DNA of 5,902 nt from Bacilli bacterium (GTDB lineage: Bacteria; Bacillota_I; Bacilli_A; RFN20; CAG-826). The stretch covers positions 1 to 5,902 of the forward strand of contig JAILKX010000165.1 in the NCBI GenBank assembly GCA_024693415.1, in the 5' to 3' direction. The translations under genes and the position numbers were made by a program. How positions within the stretch are numbered: the first letter of the stretch is position 1; each line of letters starts with the position of its first letter. A model generated the notes under the pieces. That model did not search any database and was not told the origin of the DNA. It saw only the letters and a list, made by a program, of their open reading frames with translations. This document shows positions 1-4,700 of this stretch, piece after piece.

Positions 1-2
1 AA

Positions 3-158
3 GGAAAGATGATTCAGTACATCAAGAAGACCCTCACCCGTCACTTCGGGAAGAGGAAAGACGATTACGACAAACCCAAGCATCAACGCTTCGAAGAAAC
101 CCTCGGAACCTGCTATGCGGACGAGATGTGGGACAGCAGAAGCTTCATGAATCTGTAA
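3..158 (+). CDS. 3' end of an unidentified gene, truncated by the window edge
   Basis: An open frame runs from the window edge to a TAA at 156-158 and gives about 51 residues. They are hydrophilic and charged: a lysine/arginine-rich stretch (HFGKRKDDYDKPKHQR) is followed by an acidic end finishing DEMWDSRSFMNL. I recognise no family. An ATG lies at 9-11 with AAGGA at 1-5, but that spacing is only three bases, so I prefer a C-terminal fragment of a larger protein over a separate small gene. A strong terminator 7 bases after the stop supports this being a real gene end. In many Bacillota argR precedes recN, but this tail does not look like an ArgR C-terminus to me. The real product cannot be named from what is visible. 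Confidence 0.5.
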   Translation, partial: GKMIQYIKKTLTRHFGKRKDDYDKPKHQRFEETLGTCYADEMWDSRSFMNL

Positions 159-165
159 TCACCCC

Positions 166-196
166 AAGAGACCCTAGGCGACTAGAGGTCTTTTTC
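166..196 (+). terminator. Rho-independent terminator after the first gene
   Basis: The stem AGACC-CTAG pairs with CTAG-(A)-GGTCT around the loop GCGA, giving nine base pairs with one bulged A. TTTTTC follows. A-rich bases at 166-168 can extend the stem into the T tract. It begins just after the TAA at 156-158, so it ends the upstream transcript and separates it from recN. Confidence 0.85.
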
Positions 197-204
197 TTAC
201 CCTG

Positions 205-246
205 GGCCCCGCCCGAGCATCTATTCAGATGCGGTCGGGGTGGGCC
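205..246 (+). other. Large bulged intergenic hairpin upstream of recN
   Basis: The apical stem GCATCT/AGATGC (217-222 with 227-232) closes an ATTC loop. A GG bulge (233-234) follows, then CCCGA/TCGGG (212-216 with 235-239). After a bulged G240 and a G211-T241 wobble, CCC/GGG pairs continue (208-210 with 242-244), and GG/CC closes the base. No T tract follows on either strand, so it is not a simple terminator. It lies between the upstream terminator and the recN promoter, so it may not be part of the recN message. The hairpin at 2801-2836 shares its arms and bulge pattern. Confidence 0.6.
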
Positions 247-285
247 GCGCCGCGAATCGGCTCGGCATTTGCTAAAGCAATCCTC

Positions 286-313
286 TCGTCAATTCGCCGC
301 TTTGGAATATAAT
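286..313 (+). promoter_or_regulatory. Probable recN promoter, leaderless type
   Basis: A perfect TATAAT lies at 308-313, with a four-of-six -35 candidate TCGTCA at 286-291 (16-base spacer). The ATG at 320 is six bases past the -10 box, about where transcription should start, so the message would have almost no 5' leader. There is no well-placed Shine-Dalgarno sequence. No GAAC-N4-GTTC type LexA box is visible here. Confidence 0.6.
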
Positions 314-319
314 GTTGCC

Positions 320-1987
320 ATGCTCACAAGGCTCAGGATCACCAATTTCGCCATCATCGAGAACATCGATGTCTCTTTCGGCGACGGATTCACCGTATTG
401 ACCGGCGAGACCGGCGCTGGGAAAAGCCTCGTGATCGATTCCTTGTCCTTGCTTTTGGGGGCTAGGGCCTCAAGCGAGCTCATCCGCCAAGGCGAGGAGA
501 AGGCGACCGTCATCGGCGACTTCATCGTGAGGAGCAAGAAGCTTGAGGCGGAACTCTCCGCGATCGAGGTCCCCTTCATCGAAAATAGAATCCGGGTGGA
601 GCGCACGATCTCCAAGACCAAGAACTACATCAAGATCAACGACGTCCCGGCGACGCTTGCCGATCTCAATAAGATCGCCCCATACCTCGCCGACATCCAT
701 GTCCAATTCGATAGCCAGAAGCTGTTGAACCCGGAGAACTACCTTTCGATCGTCGATGGATTCAACCCTGAAATTGCACGGTATTTAGCCTCATATATCG
801 AGTCTTTGCAGGCTTATCGCCTGAAAAAGCAGGAATATGAAGCGCTGAAGAAGAAGCAGGAAGACATTGAGAGGGGCCGCGATTTCTACGCCTATCAGCT
901 CAATGAACTGAAGGCGTTCGGCCTCAAGGAAAACGAAGAGGAAGAGATCGAGGGCGAGCTCTCCTTGCTCAAGAATTACGACAAGATCTATGCGCTTTAC
1001 CAGACCGCCGACGGCATCATCCGCGAGGATTTCGTGGACCGCCTATATGAGCTCAACAGAACCCTTGAGAAGCTCTCGGAGTTCCGCGACTCGCTGAAAG
1101 AACCCTACGAGAAGCTCGACAACGCCTACTATGAGATGACCGACATCTTCTCCGACCTCAAGAAGGATTTCCAAAACCTCGACTACGATCCTTCTAGGCT
1201 CGACGAACTCATGAGCCGTCAGAGCGACCTCGAATCTCTGAAGCGCAAGTACAAGAAGGACATCCCCGCGCTTATTTCGTATCGCGATGAGCTTGAATCG
1301 ATGGTCGGCGACCATAGCGGATTCGAGGCGCAGATCGCTAATAAGGCAAAAGAACTCGAAGAAGCCAAAAAGCAGACCATCAGCCTAGGGAAAGACCTAT
1401 TCACGGTCAGGAAGCAGGCGGCGAAGCAAATCGAGGCGGAGCTTGGCGAGAACCTGATCGATTTAGGGCTGCAGGCGAAGTTCGCGATTTCCTTCAGGGA
1501 CGTGTCGAAGGCCGATGAGACCTATTTTACGGATTCGGGCATCGATTCCATCGCCTTCTTGATCGAGACCAACGTCGGCGAAGGCATGAGGAACCTCGAC
1601 AAGGTGATTTCCGGCGGCGAGGCGAGCCGCATCATGCTCGCGTTTAAGGCGATCTTCGTGAAAGCCAATCGGACCCCGACCGTCATCTTCGACGAAATCG
1701 ATACCGGCATCAGCGGCGAAATCGCCTACAAAGTCGCGAAGAAGATCTACGAGATTTCTTTGGCGAGGCAAGTCATCGCGATCACCCACATGCCGCAGGT
1801 CGCGTCGTTCTCCGACCACCATATCAAGATCTCCAAATCCATAAAAGGAGGGAGGACGTATACCGATATTCGCGAACTTGGGCTCGAGGAGAAGATCCGC
1901 GAGATCGCCTTCATCATCTCCGATGGCGAACCCACTCCCAAACAATTGGATTACGCGCGCGAGATGGTGCTCAACAGCCGCGGATAG
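320..1987 (+). CDS. recN: DNA repair protein RecN, SMC-like ATPase
   Basis: RecN acts early in recombinational repair of double-strand breaks; it is a cytoplasmic SMC-like ATPase that gathers at DNA ends. The product is 555 residues, close to the 553 of the E. coli protein. Visible motifs are Walker A GETGAGKS (29-36), the ABC signature ISGGEASR (about 430-437), Walker B VIFDEIDTGISG (455-466) and the H-loop ITHMPQVASFSD (from 488). A charged coiled-coil region of about 150-370 lies between the two halves. The open frame extends upstream to a GTG at 128, but the ATG at 320 is chosen: MLTRLRITNFAIIE is the typical RecN N-terminus, and the extra 64 residues would cross a terminator, a hairpin and the promoter. 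One oddity is IHVQFDSQ (126-133), where RecN proteins commonly have a histidine-rich HGQHE-type motif. The stop is TAG. No argR is visible upstream. Confidence 0.96.
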   Translation: MLTRLRITNFAIIENIDVSFGDGFTVLTGETGAGKSLVIDSLSLLLGARASSELIRQGEEKATVIGDFIVRSKKLEAELSAIEVPFIENRIRVERTISKTKNYIKINDVPATLADLNKIAPYLADIHVQFDSQKLLNPENYLSIVDGFNPEIARYLASYIESLQAYRLKKQEYEALKKKQEDIERGRDFYAYQLNELKAFGLKENEEEEIEGELSLLKNYDKIYALYQTADGIIREDFVDRLYELNRTLEKLSEFRDSLKEPYEKLDNAYYEMTDIFSDLKKDFQNLDYDPSRLDELMSRQSDLESLKRKYKKDIPALISYRDELESMVGDHSGFEAQIANKAKELEEAKKQTISLGKDLFTVRKQAAKQIEAELGENLIDLGLQAKFAISFRDVSKADETYFTDSGIDSIAFLIETNVGEGMRNLDKVISGGEASRIMLAFKAIFVKANRTPTVIFDEIDTGISGEIAYKVAKKIYEISLARQVIAITHMPQVASFSDHHIKISKSIKGGRTYTDIRELGLEEKIREIAFIISDGEPTPKQLDYAREMVLNSRG

Positions 1988-1994
1988 AGGTTCT

Positions 1995-2022
1995 TTCAAA
2001 TTCGAGCCGATTGGTTTAATAT
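1995..2022 (+). promoter_or_regulatory. Probable tRNA-Leu promoter
   Basis: TTCAAA (1995-2000) and TAATAT (2017-2022), separated by 16 bases, each match the sigma-70/SigA hexamers at four of six positions. Initiation near 2030 would leave a leader of about 15 bases before the mature tRNA. An 8-base direct repeat CGAGCCGA (2003-2010 and 2026-2033) flanks the -10 box, and a short inverted repeat GCCGA-ATT-TCGGC (about 2029-2041) precedes the tRNA. Confidence 0.45.
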
Positions 2023-2044
2023 ATCCGAGCCGAATTTCGGCAAT

Positions 2045-2126
2045 GCGGGCGTGGCGGAATGGCAGACGCGTTAGACTTAGGATCTAATGGGCGACCGTGC
2101 AGGTTCAAGTCCTGTCGCCCGCACCA
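2045..2126 (+). tRNA. tRNA-Leu, anticodon UAG
   Basis: The acceptor arms GCGGGCG (2045-2051) and CGCCCGC (2116-2122) pair perfectly, followed by discriminator A and an encoded CCA. The anticodon stem TTAGA/TCTAA encloses the loop CTTAGGA, so the anticodon is TAG (2078-2080), which reads CUA and probably other CUN leucine codons. The D arm is GCGGAATGGCAGACGC, and the T arm has the TTCAAGT loop between AGG and CCT. The long variable region (about 2088-2100) is that of a class II tRNA, as expected for leucine. It lies 57 bases after recN with its own promoter and terminator, so it is a single-gene transcript. Confidence 0.97.
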
Positions 2127-2138
2127 ATTGAAACATGG

Positions 2139-2165
2139 CGCGCTGAACTGCTTCGGCGCGTTTTT
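2139..2165 (+). terminator. Rho-independent terminator of tRNA-Leu
   Basis: CGCGC-T-GAA pairs with TTC-G-GCGCG around the loop CTGC: nine pairs including one T-G wobble. Five T residues follow at 2161-2165. It begins 13 bases after the tRNA CCA end. Confidence 0.88.
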
Positions 2166-2166
2166 G

Positions 2167-2195
2167 TTTAGACCCTTTAGCAAATGAAATATAAT
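2167..2195 (+). promoter_or_regulatory. Probable lipoprotein-gene promoter, leaderless type
   Basis: A perfect TATAAT (2190-2195) has TTTAGA (2167-2172) at a 17-base spacing, starting two bases after the tRNA terminator's T tract. The chosen ATG at 2202 is exactly six bases past the -10 box, as at recN. The only G-rich run before the ATG (GGGG, 2196-2199) is two bases away, too close to act as a Shine-Dalgarno sequence. Confidence 0.6.
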
Positions 2196-2201
2196 GGGGT
2201 C

Positions 2202-2789
2202 ATGAAGCCAAAAGCCATATTCTCCATCGCTTTCTTGCCCCTGTTTCTCTGCTCTTGCAGCGTCTTTTCCGATAAAGCATCGGACTTTTTCACCTATGGG
2301 GTCACCTCGGTCAACGGGGATTTGTATTTCAATGACGTTGTCCTTAACGTCGACGCGACCACCAAGACCGTCAATGTGACTTATAAGGATTTCGCATCGT
2401 CTTACGTGACCATTAAGACCATCAGTGATGACGCGCCCGAATTCCAGACGAGCGATTATACCCAGAATTGGCTGGGCTTTAAGACCACGGTCGACCGTTA
2501 CTGGTATATGTATTCCATTGAATTGGAGGAGCAAGATAAAGCGGTCATCGTCGGCGTCCTCCAAAGCCTCATCGACGCCCAGGTCAAAGAAAAGGTAGAA
2601 AACGGGTCGACGAGGCAGGAGCTTATCAACCTTTACTATTACAAGGTATTCGATATTGCGCTATGCGTATTCGAAAAAAGGGTAGACGGGAAATTCGACG
2701 AGCGCAGATTCTGCCTCTATGCGATGATAAATCCCGACGGCTGCCAGTATTACAACGGCAACGGCATTTATCGCCTTGCCCCAGAGTGA
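2202..2789 (+). CDS. Predicted lipoprotein of unknown function
   Basis: The 195-residue product starts MKPKAIFSIAFLPLFLCSC: a lysine-bearing start, a hydrophobic core and a lipobox LCSC (16-19), so Cys19 is the likely lipidated residue and the protein would sit on the outer face of the membrane. The mature part is acidic and polar, with beta-like stretches (SVNGDLYFNDVVLNVDATTKTVNVTY, 36-61, given as SVNGDLYF then NDVVLNVDATTKTVNVTY) and a probable helical segment around 112-160. Cysteines at 155, 171 and 181 could form a disulfide. I recognise no domain. The ATG at 2202 is preferred over the in-frame ATG at 2184, because the latter would overlap the -10 box and put MKYNGV before the signal sequence. 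It is flanked by a tRNA gene and an HD-GYP gene, and no operon partner is evident. Lipoprotein call firm, function unknown. Confidence 0.8.
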   Translation: MKPKAIFSIAFLPLFLCSCSVFSDKASDFFTYGVTSVNGDLYFNDVVLNVDATTKTVNVTYKDFASSYVTIKTISDDAPEFQTSDYTQNWLGFKTTVDRYWYMYSIELEEQDKAVIVGVLQSLIDAQVKEKVENGSTRQELINLYYYKVFDIALCVFEKRVDGKFDERRFCLYAMINPDGCQYYNGNGIYRLAPE

Positions 2790-2800
2790 TGTCGTTGAAC

Positions 2801-2836
2801 TCCGCCGGAGCAATATCAAATGTTGCTCGGGGTGGA
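2801..2836 (+). other. Intergenic hairpin after the lipoprotein gene
   Basis: GAGCAA (2808-2813) pairs perfectly with TTGCTC (2823-2828). The apex can extend by T-G and A-T pairs to a TCAAA loop. Below a G-G mismatch (2807/2829), CC pairs with GG. With G2832 bulged, G2804 wobbles with T2833, and TCC (2801-2803) pairs with GGA. It starts 11 bases after the TGA. No T tract follows directly. Its 3' arm can instead pair with 2871-2879. It shares arms and bulge position with the hairpin at 205-246. Confidence 0.6.
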
Positions 2837-2888
2837 CGACGAATGATTGGAATTAGCGAATATCAATACACGTCCCCCGTGGATTTTT
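2828..2888 (+). terminator. Possible weak terminator, alternative to the preceding hairpin
   Basis: CGGGG-(TG)-GACG (2828-2838) can pair with CGTC-CCCCG (2871-2879) around a 32-base loop. TGGATTTTT follows, ending at 2888. The long loop and the three-base gap before the T tract make this weak as a terminator. It uses the 3' arm of the 2801-2836 hairpin, so the two folds exclude each other. It may be simply the end of the lipoprotein transcript. Confidence 0.3.
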
Positions 2889-2901
2889 GAAATGGAGGCC
2901 G

Positions 2902-2919
2902 AAATTACATTTGTAATTT
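2902..2919. promoter_or_regulatory. Perfect palindrome, likely operator for the HD-GYP gene
   Basis: AAATTACA and TGTAATTT form perfect 8-bp arms around a TT spacer. The site overlaps the candidate -35 hexamer at 2918-2923, where a bound repressor would block RNA polymerase. Its core fits the TACA-NN-TGTA pattern known for CopY/BlaI-type repressors, but the pattern is short and the regulator is not identified. No regulator gene is in the window. Confidence 0.5.
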
Positions 2920-2960
2920 GCTTTATCGCCCGAAACAAGTATGCTTTATGCGCCGAAAGG
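2918..2960 (+). promoter_or_regulatory. Probable promoter and ribosome binding site of the HD-GYP gene
   Basis: TTGCTT (2918-2923) and TATGCT (2940-2945) are separated by 16 bases. Transcription from about 2952 would include GAAAGG (2955-2960), five bases before the ATG at 2966. This is a conventional leadered start, unlike recN and the lipoprotein gene. It also decides against the upstream in-frame TTG (2918) and ATG (2948), which lie within the promoter. Confidence 0.45.
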
Positions 2961-2965
2961 CGATT

Positions 2966-4240
2966 ATGGCGGACTTACAGACAATTCAAATCGTATTCAA
3001 CATCTGGAGCGCGGTGTTCTGCGTCATCACCGCGATCATCGTTTTGGCGACGATGCGCTTCGACAAGAAAGAGGCGCTCATCGTCATCTGCATGCTTGCA
3101 ACCAACGCCGTCCTCAATGTGGCCGAGGCCTTTGCCTATCTCCATCGCGGCGATCCGTCGACTTTAGGCTATTACATGGTGAGGATCAGCAACTTCCTGG
3201 TCTTCTTCTGCAATATGCTTCTGATATTCTTCGTCATGGAATTCCTTTGCCACGTCGCCACCAAAAACGGCGGCAGCTACATGAAGGCCGAAAGATACAT
3301 CACCCATGGCATCATCTTCGCCGGGATGATCGTGCTCGTGTTCTCGAGGATCTTTGGATTCTATTACTACTTCGACGAGAATAACGTCTATCACCGTTTG
3401 GACACCTATTGGATCATGCTCGCCATCAATGAGCTTGCGATGGTCATCATCATGCTATTGACGTTCAAGAACTGGAAATACCTGCGCCTAGTCGAGAAAA
3501 TCGAGTTCCTGATGTTCGAATTCCTGCCGATCGGGGCGATCGTGATCCAGCTTTTCGTGACCGGCATATCCATCACGACCCTCGCCAACACCGTTTCCCT
3601 ATTGCTCGTTTTCCTCACATACGTCATGGGCTATTCGAACTACGTGATCCAAAAGGAGAGGAAGCTCATGGATCAGATGATTTCGGCCTTCGCGACCGCG
3701 ATCGACGAAAAGGACCGCTACACCGGCGGCCATTCCTCCCGCGTCGCCAAGTATTCCTGCATGATCGCCGAAAAGATGGGCATGGACAAGAAGCAGATCG
3801 AGAAGATCTGGCGTCAGGCCTTGCTCCACGACATCGGCAAGATCGGCGTTCCCGACGCGATCCTCAACAAAGCGGGCAAATTGACCGACGAGGAATTCGC
3901 AGCCATCAAGACCCATCCGAAGATCGGCGGCGATATCCTAAGCAAAATCACCGAGAACCCGGACCTTTTGATCGGGGCGAGGTGGCATCATGAACGGTTC
4001 GACGGCAAAGGCTATCCCGATGGCATCAAAGGGGAGGAGATCCCGCTGGAAGCCAGGATCATCGGCGTGGCCGACAGCTACGATGCGATGACGTCCAATA
4101 GAAGCTATAGGCCATACTTGGCCCAGCAAATCGTGAGGTCGGAAGTCGAGAAGAACGCAGGCACCCAATTCGATCCAGAGATCGCCAAAGTGATGCTTGA
4201 GATCATCGACGAAGACACTGATTACGTCCTGCACGAATAA
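2966..4240 (+). CDS. Seven-helix membrane protein with HD-GYP phosphodiesterase domain
   Basis: The 424-residue product is probably a membrane-bound cyclic-di-GMP phosphodiesterase, hydrolysing the second messenger to pGpG and/or GMP in the cytoplasm. The N-terminal half has about seven hydrophobic segments (roughly 7-29, 37-57, 70-95, 112-136, 144-166, 178-198 and 200-222) and looks like a sensor or anchor module; I recognise no named sensor family. The C-terminal HD-GYP domain is intact: TGGHSSRV (His256), HDIGKIGVPD (His288-Asp289), THPKIG (His317), HHERFDGKGYPDG (His341, His342, GYP at 349-351) and ADSYDAMTSNRSYRP (Asp370). All expected metal ligands appear present, so it should be active. 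There is no GGDEF or receiver domain. The start at 2966 is set by GAAAGG five bases upstream. It is probably monocistronic and converges on the minus-strand cluster, with a shared terminator after its TAA. The domain call is firm; the signal it senses is unknown. Confidence 0.93.
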   Translation: MADLQTIQIVFNIWSAVFCVITAIIVLATMRFDKKEALIVICMLATNAVLNVAEAFAYLHRGDPSTLGYYMVRISNFLVFFCNMLLIFFVMEFLCHVATKNGGSYMKAERYITHGIIFAGMIVLVFSRIFGFYYYFDENNVYHRLDTYWIMLAINELAMVIIMLLTFKNWKYLRLVEKIEFLMFEFLPIGAIVIQLFVTGISITTLANTVSLLLVFLTYVMGYSNYVIQKERKLMDQMISAFATAIDEKDRYTGGHSSRVAKYSCMIAEKMGMDKKQIEKIWRQALLHDIGKIGVPDAILNKAGKLTDEEFAAIKTHPKIGGDILSKITENPDLLIGARWHHERFDGKGYPDGIKGEEIPLEARIIGVADSYDAMTSNRSYRPYLAQQIVRSEVEKNAGTQFDPEIAKVMLEIIDEDTDYVLHE

Positions 4241-4272
4241 GCGAATTCGCATACATGCCCTCAACGGAATTG

Positions 4273-4305
4273 AAAATCGGACCGATGCACGACGGTCCGA
4301 TTTTT
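4273..4305. terminator. Bidirectional rho-independent terminator
   Basis: A perfect 12-bp stem (4273-4284 with 4293-4304, AAAATCGGACCG type) closes an eight-base loop. A T run lies on the 3' side of each strand: TTTTT at 4301-4305 on plus, and the complement of AAAA at 4273-4276 on minus. It sits between two convergent gene ends (4240 and 4308), so it serves both. Confidence 0.92.
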
Positions 4306-4307
4306 AT

Positions 4308-4700
4308 CTATGCGCGAGCCTCTTCCCGATTATGGCGTTTCCGGAAGATGAGCTCGGCCACGGGGGCAGCTAGGAGGTAGACCGCCCCGATGATGAGGAA
4401 CATGTAGAGCCAACTCGATGCCGTCTCCGCCATCTCGTAGATGCCAAGCAAGGCGAAGTGCAGCGTGATGAGGAGGCAGCTATTGGCGATGCAGGCCTTC
4501 GCGTATCCGCTTAGTTCCTGCTTGAGCATCGTGAGGATCGTCCACAATGCCACGAAGGCGAGGGGCCAGAGGAAGAGGAAGGTCATGTAGTTGCTCCTAA
4601 GACCCCGGCTGAACTGATAGTACATGAAGGCGAAGAACCCGCAGAAGGCGCTCGCGCCGAGATAACTGAATATCTGAACCCTATTACGATGCCACAACAT
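4308..4700 (-). CDS. Four-helix membrane protein of unknown function
   Basis: The 130-residue product is almost entirely membrane-embedded. Hydrophobic segments lie at about 10-30, 38-60, 68-90 and 96-119, with a basic N-terminus (MLWHRNR) and a charged C-terminal tail (FRKRHNREEARA). I recognise no family. Its size and four helices recall GtrA-type proteins, but I see no convincing family motif. The start codon overlaps the last 17 bases of the glycosidase gene, and an AGGAG (4714-4710 on the minus strand) nine bases before the ATG lies inside that gene, so translation is probably coupled. It is the last gene of the cluster, ending just before the bidirectional terminator. A role with the glycosidase at the cell surface is inferred from position only. 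Confidence 0.75.
   Translation of the reverse strand: MLWHRNRVQIFSYLGASAFCGFFAFMYYQFSRGLRSNYMTFLFLWPLAFVALWTILTMLKQELSGYAKACIANSCLLITLHFALLGIYEMAETASSWLYMFLIIGAVYLLAAPVAELIFRKRHNREEARA

Noticed and set aside
235..257. T-box riboswitch: GGGGTGGGCCGCG resembles the AGGGTGGNACCGCG T-box sequence
   Set aside because: One position is missing, no terminator follows, there is no room for a Stem I leader after the terminator at 196, and recN is not an amino-acid or tRNA-charging gene.
128..319. N-terminal extension of recN from the GTG at 128
   Set aside because: The extension crosses a strong terminator, a long hairpin and a consensus -10 box, and its residues do not resemble RecN; the family N-terminus begins at 320.
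240..320. LexA/SOS box for recN
   Set aside because: recN is SOS-controlled in some bacteria, but no GAAC-N4-GTTC or CTG-N10-CAG pattern could be seen in the promoter region.
1463..1999. Long minus-strand open frame opposite recN
   Set aside because: It mirrors the recN codon pattern on the opposite strand, has no recognisable domain and no ribosome binding site; recN itself has full motif support.
2790..2900. TGA readthrough (code 4) extending the lipoprotein
   Set aside because: Several in-frame TGAs follow within the intergenic hairpin region and the extension would run out of frame into the HD-GYP gene.
2918..2965. Upstream TTG (2918) or ATG (2948) as the HD-GYP start
   Set aside because: Both fall within the probable promoter and lack a spaced ribosome binding site; the ATG at 2966 has GAAAGG five bases upstream.
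2790..2965. Cyclic-di-GMP riboswitch upstream of the HD-GYP gene
   Set aside because: No GEMM-type conserved core sequence could be found by eye, and the probable promoter at 2918-2945 lies too close to the start for such an aptamer.
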